The translations under genes were made by a program, and so were the position numbers. Shown here piece by piece: positions 23,244 through 35,263 of a DNA stretch of 64,000 bases (positions are counted from its first letter, which is position 1; the number at the start of each line of letters is the position of its first letter). Source of the stretch: Nageia nagi (lineage: Eukaryota > Pinophyta); assembly GCA_050084985.1 (NCBI GenBank), contig JBITNC010000001.1, positions 8,246,001-8,310,000 on the forward strand, given 5' to 3'. The notes below the pieces were generated by a model. That model worked only from the letters and a program-made list of their open reading frames with translations. It was not told where the DNA came from and searched no databases.

Positions 23244-24357
23244 TTCACATTATCATTAATTGGGTTAATTTATCTACATCTAATGACCTCTTACTAGTAA
23301 GAGGAGGTAATTTACTACATATAATACTTCCACAATTGGAAGAGGTAAATGAATCACACTTAATTTGGAATGAACTTAAGGAAAATAAATCGGGGTTTTT
23401 GGATAGTACAAATCACATTAAATGGTTAATGAATTGGGTGGATTCGGATACACTAAGTACTTTCACTTAACAAAGTATGCTCTCACTTTTGCGCTTCGAG
23501 CGATCTTAAGTGATCAGAAATAAGTTAAGTGAAAGAGGTAAAATTTATGCACATTTTTATTTAAAAATTTACTTCACATTAACACTCTTGAAGAGGTCTG
23601 CCCTTACCACTCCATTGGAGGTCGAAGGGAGGTGACCCTTGGAGGAGTAATTGAACCACATTTAATCAATTTAATACTTCCACAACTAGAAGGGGTTAAT
23701 GAACATCATTAATAGGTTGGATAATGAACCACATTATAATTAAAAAAGAACAACGGGGTTTATTAAGGTCAAGATCCATCTTATAATAAACTTTTGATTG
23801 TATCACATTAATACAAGATAAATGAATGGACATGAATGTTGGGGAGGGTAGTACGCATAATTGCATCTTACTTGTTTAAATTGCATTTCATAAGGCCTTA
23901 AAGGATATAATTGAACATTAACGAGTTGGATGTCACTACCAACCGTTAATTCTTATTTCTTTGTACCCCCCGACATAACACACTTGAAGCCATAGAGCTA
24001 GTCACACTTGGAGGTGATTACCAAGGTGACTCTCCTTTAGGTAGGAGTCAAAAAAGGAGACTCTTCTAGAACCAAGCCAAAAGCCATAGAAGCTTGTAAA
24101 CATTACTTAGAATTACCCAACCTACCTTGTTCAACACTTGACTAGTCAAAACAAATTAGGAAAATTAAAAAGACTAAAAGTGAACAACTCATTTCGTTCA
24201 TTTAACTTATATATTAAAAATATGTGAAAAGGTTAAAAAGATAATCACATCATTAGAAGTAAATTTGCATGTTGGATGTTTGTGCATTAAATTGTTTTCC
24301 CGAAAACACAATATAAAAGATAAAAATGAAGTTCTCTTTTTACGATGTTTGTTTATA

Positions 24358-27195
24358 ATGGTTCAAACTAGAAGTATGGCCGCTAAGGAAATACAAGAAT
24401 ACCCATTTGAAATACAAGAAATAAATACAGATAATATGGATTTAATAGAGTCTTTGGGTAGGAGGCTACCTCTTTTAGATGAATCAGATTCATGGATAGG
24501 TCGTTATGAAGGTAAAGATGAAGATTGGGATTATGATCAATCTAAATTGCAAAGACAAGGAATAGAGGATCACATTACTAAATCTAGGATGCAAGTGTTA
24601 GATGAAGAGTTGATTGAAATTCATCGTCGTCTAGCCAATCATAGAGATGTTCCTAAGATGTCCTCTAGTATACCAGGAGATGTAGAAAAACGAGATCAAA
24701 GGCATCATAACTTAGAAATTGATGAGAATAGATCTCGGGCTGGAACCATAGCAGTAGTAGAGACTGAACCATATAAAGTTATCTATGATAGAGTCATTCG
24801 TCAATTACTGGATGGTTAAATAGTTAGTTCTTTGGTTAGAAAAGAAGGACTTCCTCTTTCTCGTAAATCTCTCGAATTAGGAAAAAATGAAGTAGCAATA
24901 CCAGCAAGTAATTTATCTCAAAAAGCCCCTTCAATAAAGCAAATGAAAAAATCTTACTCTTCAAAAGGGAGATTAGATAGAAAGACATCTAAATTTGCAG
25001 TAGAAGAGATACCTTCTTTTGAAGAACTAAAAGAACGAAGATGATTATATACAACAAAAATGGGTCAAAGATTCACAGAAGTATATGCCGATGAGATAAA
25101 AAGGGCCACGGAGATGCAATATCTCCTAGAGGAAGAAAATAGAAGAAATAATGAAGTCCTTAAAATTCAAGAACAAGAAGAGAAATTAAAAGAAATGGAA
25201 GATAAACTTTTGAGGGATAAAAGGAAATTAATAGAACAACAACAAATCAACAAAGAGAGAAGTGAATTCCTAGAACAAGAAAAGAAAAGACTTAATAAAG
25301 AGCATGAGATTCAACTACGTTTAAGAGAATTACAACTTGAAGAATTAGAAAAAGAAAAAATAAAAAGGGAGCAACATCTACGTATGGAGAAAGAAAAACA
25401 AAGACAGTGGGAGGAATATCAAAGAATTAAAAATTGGAAACCCAAAACTCCTGAAGGAAGTCAAATATGGAGATATCGAGATCCTTACTTAGATAGACAA
25501 GAAGCAAGGGATAAAGAGGTAGACATTTTGTTACAAAAGAAAAGGGATAAAGAAATAGAATTACAAAGGTTATATGATAAACAAAAGCAAGAATCTATTA
25601 AAAGTTGGGTGGAACAAACTCAAAAACAAATGAAACAACCTGATTACAAAGGAAGAGAGTTATATCAAGAACCTCCTAAAATCCCTAGTCTACGACATCA
25701 GTCACCTCTTAAGATATTGCCCCCACCACCATCAGAATTTCCTTCTGACTATGAGTCTCACATGTCAAGATCAATATTAGAAAAAGATCCGAATACTCGA
25801 ATACATCATAGACATACTCAAGGTCGAAGAACTGATAAGGAATTAGAAGACTTTTTGAAGGATTTCATGAATCGAGAGATGAATGTTCAAGGGCTTAAGA
25901 AGTTAAATTATAAGAACATTTGTAATGAGCCTATTCATCCAAGTGTTCCGAAAAAGAAATTACCTTATAGGTTTGAACTTCCTAAAATAGAACCATTTAA
26001 AGGAAGAGAAGATCCCAAGGAACACTTGAGAAAATTTGCATTTTCTAGTTATCAGATAGCCAATGATGATTCATTGATGTTACGTATGTTCCCTATGATG
26101 CTTGCAGGTCAAGCTTTGGATTGGTATAATGGTTTACCTATGCATAGTTTATATACATTTGAACAGTTGGCTGATCAATTTCTTGAGCACTTTAGAATCA
26201 ATATTAAAGAAAAATCTTCCATTACGGATCTTAGAAGACTACAACAATTTTCTAATGAAACCATACAAGATTACATCTCAAGATGGCGGGCTATACTTAC
26301 TAGTATGCTTTATACAATACCACAAGAAGAATTGGTTAAATTATTTAGTAAAAGTTGTCTAAGACCAATAGCTAGTGTTCTCCAAATTCAACAACATAAG
26401 ACTTTTGAAGAAGCTATTGCATAGGCAGTAGTTATAGAAAGAGTTAAAATTCAAGATGGAGAACTAAAACTCAAGAAGAAGGAATACAAGAAAGGAAATC
26501 AACATGAGAATACTAGTAAACAACCACAAAGTAATCAAATAGCTATGACGGAAGATTCTAGTCAAGCTCCAAAAATCGAAGAAAATGTTGAACCTAAGCC
26601 TAAGAGAAATTTTACCCCATTATTAGAACCATTATCTGAGATACTTAAGAAATTATGTGATAATGGTATGATTACATTACCTAAAATAAAATCGGAGAAT
26701 CCTGATGCTAAAGGGAAAAAATGGTATAGAGAGAATGAATTTTGTGCTTATCATAGACAAAAGGGACATAAGACAAATAGATGTCGAACTTTACAGCATA
26801 AAATTCAAGACTTGATAGATGGTGGGAAAATAGATGTGGATAATCCAGTTGTGCCTCCGAATCAAAATTTAGGGATATATCAAAATCCCTTACCTTCATA
26901 TCAGGCTAATAATGTGGTGATTATCCCAAATCAATTGAATTATACATGCAATGATAAGGATACACCATTTATAGGGGCTATAGATGATTCAATACACATG
27001 ATTGGTATAGCTACAAGAGCACAACAATATCAAGATAAACAAGACAACCCACGAATAAATCAATCGATATCAAATCCAAGTAATATACAACCTATACCTC
27101 CTCCACAACAACCTAAGGTTTCGATAAAGGGTGCTCTTCAACGACAATTAAAGATGTCTCCAGTTAAGATGACTTTATTTGAGCTATTACAATAG
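24358..27195 (+). pseudogene. gag: Tat/Ogre gag
   Basis: Gag builds the particle. I take the ATG at 24358 (MVQTRSMAAKEIQEYP) as the start; an ATG at 24265 in the same frame is possible. One frame runs to the end with stops only at 24817, 25042, 26422 and 27193 and no frameshift. The N-terminal part is acidic and unknown. A long charged coiled coil follows (about 25084-25450, Glu/Lys/Gln-rich). The gag core lies near 25970-26400 (KIEPFKGREDPKEHLRKF, then LDWYNGLP). Then comes the zinc-knuckle-like CAYHRQKGHKTNRC near 26745 and IQDLIDGGKID, typical of Tat gag. All stops fit a C-to-T change in CAA, CAG or CGA. Confidence 0.9.
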
Positions 27196-28860
27196 TCTGG
27201 GAGTTATAGGGAAGCAATGAATCAAATTCTACAAGAAATTCAAGTGGATATTAGTAACCCTGATAATTTTATTTCAATAATTGAAAGTTTGAAGATATCT
27301 CAACAACCTAGTATTACCTTCTACGAACAAGAAAGATTAAAAAATGATGGACAAGGTGGTCTTGATCCACCTTTACATATAATGGGTAAAGTAGATGGGA
27401 AATTATTTAAAAGAATTCTGATAGATGAAGGGTCAGCTATAAATATAATCTCAGAGGCCGCATATAAAAATTTGAATTTATCGAATTCACTTATCTTAGC
27501 TCCTTCTTTACAAATTAGGGCATTTAATGATGCAGTATGTTCAACTTTGGGATCAATCATGCTACCGATTACAGTAGGGGCTAAGACCATGCAAACTTTG
27601 TTACATATAATTGAAGGAAATATCATACAATATAACATTCTTTTAGGACGTCCATGGATTAGAGAAATGCAATGTGTTCCATCAACTTACCATGGATGTT
27701 TAAAATACATATACAAAGATAAAGTTCATTGTGTGTTTAGAGATCCAGACCCTTATTTGCATTGTAATTTAATTTTGGATCCAAGTAAAGTGACATTACC
27801 ATCTCCTAACTTATCAACCACATTGATGAACAAGAATACAAATTAATCTGAAGTCATAAAAGGAAAAAGTGATATAGCTATACAGAATAGAGATGCTTGG
27901 GAAAGGGTTGCTAAGACTTTAGATAAAAAATATGGAGCTTCTTCATCAAAACAAGTGAATACTACATCTGATAATGACTCATCTAGTGTATATCCGGTGA
28001 AAGTTAAATTAATGGATTTAGGGATGGGAGAATATGATGTAGATGATGTGGTATTTAATATACCATCATTACAAGAAATGGGTAAAGCATCTGAATCGCC
28101 TAGTGTGATTGGAGAAATAGTACCTTTAGGGGAAGTACCTAATCAGACCATGTTTATCTATGCGGGAATAGTAGATCCGGTGTCAACAATACCCAATCAA
28201 ACTTATGAAGGTAATTTCGATAATGATATGAAATATTTATCACCTTGTTCAAGAACTTTTGTCTTAAACTATTTTAACAAATGTAATTGGCAAGGACGAG
28301 GATTGGGTCGATATGAGCAAGGTCCATGAGACATCATTGAATTACAATATCAATATCCCACTGATAAAAGGGGATTATGTTATCAAAATGAATGTAAAAC
28401 TCTTGCTAAGTTAGAAAATTTAGAAGAAGAGAATTTGGATTATAGTGAAGAGATTTTAGAGAAAGAATCCATAATACAAGAAAGTATTAGTATAAGAGAA
28501 GAACAGTTAAGCGAAATTGATGTCTTAGAAGGGGTCAAAGTGCTTTTTATAAATAATACTGAATCACCCCGAAACCATTCATGCTAACCAAGTGATATAC
28601 AAGAAAAAATAAATAGAAATGTCGAATCATCAATTAATTCATGTTTCGATATACCATCGGTAAATATGGTTATAATAAAAGAGAATGATGTTGAAGATCA
28701 AAAGAGTGAACAAATAGATGAAGCCAACAAAAATCATGATTTAATCAGAATAATAGCCGATACTCCTACAGATGAAATAATTGCCGATTTTTCTCTTATA
28801 TCATCCAACCCTTTGGTACACGAATTCAAAAACATAGATTACATATTTGATTCCATAAAG
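27196..28860 (+). pseudogene. pro: Tat/Ogre protease and linker
   Basis: The aspartic protease that cuts the polyprotein is read in the gag frame. The active site is ILIDEGSAINIIS near 27416-27454, where Tat elements usually have DGGSA; a G-to-A change would explain the Glu. The typical ILLGRPWI follows near 27636. Further on, KCNWQGRGLGRYEQG near 28280-28323 is a G-patch-like remnant, often found after the protease. The acidic linker to reverse transcriptase has stops at 27844, 28327 and 28585. The frame changes near 28860. Confidence 0.85.
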
Positions 28861-30500
28861 ATCAAGTATGCACGAATGAGCAAATTCAAGAATGTGATGA
28901 AGAATATAGCATTAACAATAATGGTTGGATACCGGTACCAAATCAATTAGAAGAAGGATCGCATATGTTTACTGAAAAGGTCTTAGAAATAAATATAAGT
29001 AATGATCCTCAAAATCCCAAAATAATTCAATTAGGAGAAAATCTCACAAAAACTGAGCAAGAAGAGATTATAACTTTACTAAAAGAACGAGAAAAAGTAT
29101 TCGCATGGTCATATGCGGACATGCCTGGAATAGACCCTAAACTAGTAGTGCATAATTTAGCCTTAAAGTCTGATGCTAAATCGGTTAAACAGAAATTACG
29201 TAAGATACATCCTACTATAGCATTAATGGTGAAAGAAGAACTTCAGAAATTACTATAAGCTAAATTTATACAACCTATAGATTATTTGGATTGGATATCT
29301 AACATGGTACCTATGAAAAAACCAAGTGGAAAAATACGAATATGCACAGATTTCCGTGATCTTAACAAAGCTTGTCCCAAAGATGATTTCCCTCTACCTA
29401 ACATTGATAGCTTGGTAGATTCGACAACAGGACATGATATGCTATCATTAATGGATGGCTTTTCTGGTTATAATCAAATAAAGATAGCTCCTGAAGATCA
29501 ACATAAAATAGCTTTTATAACTCTATGGGGTATCTTTTGTTATAAAGTTATGCCTTTTGGATTAAAGAATGCTGGGGTAACTTATCAAAGGGCTATGACT
29601 TATATATTCCATGATTATATGCACGACATAGTAGAAGATTATGTTGATGATTTGTTGGTTAGATCCAAACATCGAATAGATCATGGAAAAGACCTAATTA
29701 AAGTCTTGGATAGATTATTAGAACATAAAGTAAGATTAAATCCGAAAAAGTGTGTTTTTGGTGTAACTTCGGGAAAACTATTAGGATTTATTATGTCTCG
29801 ATGAGGAATTGAAATAGATCCTAATAAAGTGAAGGCGGTTGTAGATATGCCACCTCCTGCAAATCTTAAACAATTACAGAGTTTACAGGGTAAGTTACAA
29901 GCCATCAGGAGGTTTATAGCTCAACTTTCGGATAAATGCAAACCATTTACAAAACTATTAAAAAAGGGAACAGAATATCATTGGGGTAAAGAGCAACAAG
30001 ATGCCTTCGAGGAAATTAAAAGATATTTATTATCTGCTCCTGTGTTAAGTCCACCTAGAAAAGATATACCCTTTTTGTTATATGTTTCTGCTACTGAAAC
30101 TGCCTTAGGAATAATGCTTGCTCAGAAGAATGAATATAATAAAGAGCAAGCTATATATTATCTAAGTAGAACACTTGTGAGTTACGAGATTAAATACATA
30201 TATTTGAAAAAATTATGTCTTGGTATCGTTTTCGCTACTAAGAAGCTCTGACATTACATGCTTAATCATACAATGTATGTCGTCTCTAAAGTGGACCCAT
30301 TAAAATATATGATGAATAAAACCTATCAAAATTCAAGAACTGCAAAGTGGATAATGCACCTAACTGAATTTGATTTGCATTTTATCAGACAAAAATCAAT
30401 AAAAGGATAAGTAATTGCTGACTATCTCGCTAATGCTCCTTTACAAGATAATAAACCACTTGTCATTGAATTACCTGATGATGGGATATTTCAACTAGAT
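28861..30500 (+). pseudogene. pol: Tat/Ogre reverse transcriptase and first RNase H
   Basis: Reverse transcriptase motifs appear in order: VFAWSYADMPGIDP near 29098, FRDLNKACPKDDFPLP near 29352, LMDGFSGYNQIKIAPEDQ near 29450, MPFGLKNAGVTYQRAM near 29550, and catalytic YVDDLLVRSK near 29640. The connection and first RNase H follow (FLLYVSATETALGIMLAQ near 30070, AIYYLSRTL). The Asp normally expected in that block is replaced by Ser, as is usual in Tat elements with a second RNase H. Stops at 29256, 29802, 30249 and 30408 each fall where a conserved Gln or Arg is expected (for example SR*GIEIDP and KL*HYML), so each can be explained by one C-to-T change. Confidence 0.93.
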
Positions 30501-30960
30501 GAAATTGAAATACCTGTAGAACCCGAAGATGAGTGGGATATGACAATACACTTTGATGGTTCTCGATGTGAACAAGGTGGTGGAGCAGGTGTTGTATTTA
30601 TAACACCGCAAGGAATCCCTATACCGTATTCGTTTAAACTTAAATTTCCTTGTACTAATAATAATGTAGAATACGAAGCTTTGATATTAGCATTGAAAAC
30701 CGCTATTAAATTAAAACTCAAAAGAATTAAGATTATTGGAGATTCTTTACTCATCGTAAATCAAGTGAAAGGAATCTATCAATGTAGAGAACCTTTACTT
30801 CAAAAGTATAAAGCATTAGTTGAAGAATTGTTAAAATCTTTTGATCAATTTAGTATAGAAGCGGCACCGAGATCATCTAATAGATTCGCAGATGCTATGG
30901 CTTCTATTGGATCTCTTATTCCAGAAGACCCTAAAAAATCTTCAATTCAAGTTGAAATAA
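30501..30960 (+). CDS. pol: Second, plant-type RNase H (aRNH) of the Tat/Ogre element
   Basis: This domain is the hallmark of the Tat lineage and probably supplies the RNase H activity. The four acidic catalytic residues are in place: D in MTIHFDGSRCEQGGGAGVVF (near 30552), E in NNVEYEALILAL (near 30671), D in IIGDSLLIVNQVKG (near 30742) and D in RFADAMASIG (near 30892). No stop interrupts it. It is continuous with reverse transcriptase upstream and integrase downstream in the same frame, so it is part of the polyprotein, not a separate gene. Confidence 0.9.
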
Positions 30961-32275
30961 TTCAATTATCTCAATCATCATTACAACAAGAAGATGAAGA
31001 ACAAAGTGTATTAAATATTGGCATAACAGATAAAGATAATTGGTACCAGGAATTGATAGACTTTTTAAAATTTGGAACTCTTCCTGTAAGCCTTAATAAA
31101 TCAGCACGACGAGCATTTAAAATTAAAGCGGCTAAATATTGTTTGATAGGAGATATCTTGCATCGACGAAATTTCAATGGTATATTACTTAGATGTCTCG
31201 AATGGAATGATAGTAAAAAAGCTATGTCCTCCGCCCATGATGGAGTATGTGGAGGACATTTTAATGGCATTGCACTTGTAAAGCAATTAATACGGATGGG
31301 GTACTATTGGCCTACTATGGAAAAGGATTGTTGTGAATACGTTAAAAAGTGTTTTAAATGTCAACAGTATTCTCATTTATTTTCACAGCCGTCTCAGGAG
31401 CTGCATCCTATACAATCACTTTGGCCATTCTCTAAATGGGCCTTAGATTTAATAGGACAAATTACACCTACATCCTCTGGTGGGCTGAATATTTTACTAA
31501 ATGGGTAGAGGCTATTCCCATGACTTCCACTACGGGTGCACGAATCACTGAGTTTATAGAAAATTATATTATATGTAGATTCGGTATACCAAGCCAATTA
31601 ATTATGGATAATGGAAAGAATTTAAAAATAAGGATGTAAAATGTATATGTGACAAGTATAAGATTAAACAGAGTTTTTCCACTCCTTATTATCCATAAGG
31701 TAATGGACAGGCAGAAGCTACTAACAAAACTATTCGAAACATTTTAGCAAAAATAGTAAATGATTCTCATAAAGATTGGCATATGCAAATACCGAAAGCC
31801 TTATGGGCTTATCGTACTAGTGTATGCACTCCCATTGGGGCAACGCCATTTTCTTTAGTTTATGGTACAGAAGCCATCCTACCCATAGAGCTTGAGATAC
31901 CATCTCTTAGAATAAATCTAAGTGAGCAAAATGTTGATGAGGAAGCAAGACAAACTCACTTAGATCAGTTATTACTTTTAGATGAAAAATGTGTTAATGC
32001 TTTAGAGCACATGCGTGTTTATCAGAGGAGGATAAAACGAGCTTTTGATAAAAGAGCTTTAATTCATGAATTCAAAATAGGTGATTTGGTCTTAAAAGAA
32101 AATCAACAAACTTCACGACTAGAACGATAGCTTAGAGACAAGTTCGCTCCAAATTGGTTAGGACCGTACATCATTAAGAAAAAGTTTGGTAAGGGAACTT
32201 ATCATTTATTGAATTTAGAAGGAAATGAAGAGCGTGAACCTATAAATATCATGCATCTCCAACCCTTCTATACAT
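30961..32275 (+). pseudogene. pol: Tat/Ogre integrase
   Basis: The HHCC zinc finger is readable (AHDGVCGGHFNGIAL, then CCEYVKKCFKCQQYS near 31330-31375). The catalytic core has D in SKWALDLIG (near 31440), D in IMDNGKN (near 31605) and E in GNGQAEATNKTI (near 31710). The C-terminal part has WAYRTSVCTPIGATPFSLVYG and later APNWLGPYIIKKKFGKGTY. Defects: a frame change with an apparent loss of a few codons between SSGG and EYFTKW near 31485, a one-base shift near 31622, and stops at 31696 and 32128 that replace expected Gln codons. The reading ends at MHLQPFYT near 32272. No chromodomain is seen. Confidence 0.92.
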
Positions 32276-32388
32276 AAAAAGGGAAAAGTATATATTAGTT
32301 TTCTTTTGTTTCATTTTATTATTAATTAAAACAATAAATAAATAAAAAATATTAATATTTTTCAAATGTTAATGATTAAAATAGAAAG

Positions 32389-33587
32389 ATGAATCTGGCA
32401 AAGGAATTTGCTGAAGGTAGCTTCGTGCAACCATAAGTACAATTTCCACCGCCCAGATATCCAGGTGACTTCGCATTAACATATTTGAAACACAATTTTG
32501 ATATGGATCTCTTGAATTATTTATGGTTGACCATTGATGAGCAATATGAAAGAACATATAATATGTTTCGTGGTAGGATTACTGGTTGGGAAGTCACCTT
32601 CTTTGGATATGAAGCTTGTATTAATTTAGGCCCACAAATTTATTTCGCACATATGGAATGAATATCACATGAAATAATGGCCTTTTGTCTACAATGGCCT
32701 TATGGGAGGCCGAGCATCAACATAAGGTGCCAATTAACAAAGCCTTCACTCCTTTTAGCTAGGATGAATTACATCGAACAATTAACTAAAAACCTGGAAT
32801 GGATGGATGAACTCTTACCTTATTTACCTCATAAAAGGGTGACTTATGACTTCTCAAATGCTCTTGTGGCCTTCCCTCCTAGAACACCACAACAACACTA
32901 TAGGCAAATCAACAGATTCTCCTGCACATAAATGTGACCCATAATTAGAAAATGAAAGTTGGAAGAAAGACGAGCCTACCGTATTGCTGAACTTGCAACG
33001 ATAAATCAAATAAAGATCAGAAATAAGATTATCAAAAGGACAGAGTATAGAATAATGGAAATTATCTCCTTGGGTTCGAAAATAGGTATGATAGAGATCT
33101 GTTTATGAAAGTCATTCGTAACATTCCTACTCCTCTATATTAAAACATCTTTTCCATGCCTATCAAAATTCAACAACAACTAGCCCTGACATTCTATGAT
33201 ATACGCGAATCTTATGGTTGGGAGGTCAAAATAAATAAATCTCAAGTCATTGTTTGTATCGACGCATTTGAACTATGGTGTTCTCCTAAATTAGAATATG
33301 ACTTAATGATATATTTCTATCTCCTATGGCCAACAAAAAAGCCTAAAATCATAATTGATTGTACTTACAATTGGACTTTGAGATATCAAGAACGAATCAT
33401 CTTAATCGCTCAAACTGTGACTTCCGAACACTTAGATTATTGTGTTCCTGAAATTTGTCATAATCAAGTGATATTAGATTTTAGTTTTTTGTTTAGTTCA
33501 ACATATTGCTCATTCAATCCTTCAGCGATTCAGACCCGATTTGAACGCATCCTGAATAGATTCCCGAGAAAAACTATAGAACCCTAA
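32389..33587 (+). pseudogene. Extra sense ORF downstream of integrase, unknown function
   Basis: I do not recognise this protein. A frame from the ATG at 32389 can be followed to about 33045 (with stops at 32434, 32659 and 32929-32950), then continues after a frame change to 33587. Together they give close to 400 residues. Landmarks are YPGDFALTYLKHNFDMDLL, RGRITGWEVTFFGYEACINL, CLQWPYGRPSIN and, in the last block, YDIRESYGWEVKINKSQVI. It is rich in aromatic residues; I see no zinc finger, membrane segment or signal peptide. Extra ORFs between integrase and the 3' LTR are known in some Tat elements, so it is likely an element gene. It runs towards the antisense PMD gene. Confidence 0.6.
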
Positions 33588-35263
33588 AAAAAAAAAAATT
33601 ATTATAAAATCCTAAAAATTTGAAAAATATAAAATACATAAAAATTATAAAATTATAAAATCTACCTAGATGGAAACATCTAGAGGTTACTTGGCAATAG
33701 GGTGCCCTGCCCTTGTATGATGTGAGTATATGTTGTATGTCATTGTAAAGGTGGTTATCTCGTAAATGTGTAATGTGTGAAAAGGTCATTTTAGAATAAT
33801 CTCCTTTTATCACCACATTCCCTTTGTCTTTTCTTTCATAAAGAGATGATATACCATAGATGATAGAAAAACATAAAGTTTGTGTTTGAGGGAAAATCAA
33901 TAAACTCCAAACACTTATAACATTAAAAAATTCGAAGAGAATTTGAATGAAGTCATTCTAAGGGACATTAAGAGTGAAAGTTATGTGTCTATCCTATTAT
34001 TCGCTCCATCTCGGATCCAAGAATCATTTGATAGTAAAAAAAAAAAAAAAAAAAAGAGAAAGAGAAAAAGTGCTACAAAGATTCTTGGGTTATATCGAGA
34101 TCGAGGGGTTAATCCTCATCGTGGCTATGGATGCCTATCTGGTAATGGGGTATACCTTACGAGTGGCGATATGTCCATTTTGGTTGGTGACCTTCTTTCC
34201 TATGGACCTCTATACGTTTCATATGGATAGACTAGCTTATTGATGTCTCTAGAATATTTCATCTCAAATGATCTAAGAAGGGAAATGAACCTCACTGCAC
34301 ACACTAGATTTTTTTAGATTCTCTTATCAACATATAACAATATTGTTTGATATCATCTTGGGTTATTAGATCTGGAAATAAAGAAAGATAAGGTAGATGT
34401 TGTAATAACTTGGTTGTTAAGCTAAAATCACCTAATCTGTTGTCATAAGTTGCATATTGTGTGTGTGTCTGAAACCACTTGTGTTGTTTTGTTAAATCAT
34501 TCAAGATCATCCATCACCTTTGAACATTATTAAAATTGCTTTTCTTTGGAAAGGATAAGAATGATTATTTATCGTTCCCCTGACCAAGATAAAGTTAATG
34601 TTCATATGCATCCATTAGGTCACTAGTGTGTCATGTCAATTCATTTTACCATCATCCATTACCTTTGAACATTATTAAAATTGCTTTTCTTTGGAAAGGA
34701 TAAGAATGATTACTTATTGTTCCCCTGACCAAGATAAAGTTAATGTTCATATGTACCCATAAGTCATTAGTTTGTCATGTCGTTATGTCTATTGTAAAAT
34801 TGCCAAGTGCGGAAAATGATGCATCTAATTTCGCGAAAATATAATAAAATTATGTCCTTAAATAACTTATCTTAGATTCATTTGTTCATTCATACCTATT
34901 ATTAAACTACTTTTGAGGATCAATAACATCATCAAATTAATTTGTTGATATATATTTTATCATCATAAATTATAAAAATATATCCTCAAAACCATACATC
35001 ATACATTTCAAGATTACATCTATCATTAACATCCATTCATTATCGAGTAATTAAAAGATGATTATGAGCTACATAACATCACATTATACCCATCCACATA
35101 TAAAATGAAAATCATCATAACATCATATGTCATACAATGAATATCAAAGGTCCATCCATACATCATAACAGTCTAGCAAACGGTCATCCCAACATCATCA
35201 TCAAATAAAAACTACATGGGTACAATAAACATATAGAAAGATAACATCACAAAAAGAATATCC
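33588..35263. other. Region between convergent extra ORF and antisense PMD gene
   Basis: No coding frame is convincing. It holds an 18-base A run near 34038 and a tandem duplication with 145-base period (34508-34782). It is the shared 3' side of the sense and antisense genes, so both would end here. Confidence 0.6.
34508..34782 (+). repeat. 145-bp tandem duplication
   Basis: Copies starting at 34508 and 34653 share long identical stretches such as TTTGAACATTATTAAAATTG and CCCCTGACCAAGATAAAGTT, with few differences. They are non-coding and lie between the extra ORF and the antisense gene. Confidence 0.85.

Larger units (their letters stand above)
22531..24357 (+). other. 5' leader of the Tat/Ogre element
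   Basis: This 1.8-kb untranslated region holds the primer-binding site, a six-unit 20-bp motif array, and a set of larger repeats (23000-23243, with weaker relatives to about 23.72 kb). No convincing ORF is present before gag. Ogre elements can carry an ORF here; I see none. Confidence 0.75.

Noticed and set aside
24265-24357. Earlier in-frame start for gag
   Set aside because: The 31 extra codons show no gag character, and the ATG at 24358 begins a better-looking protein; kept only as a possibility.
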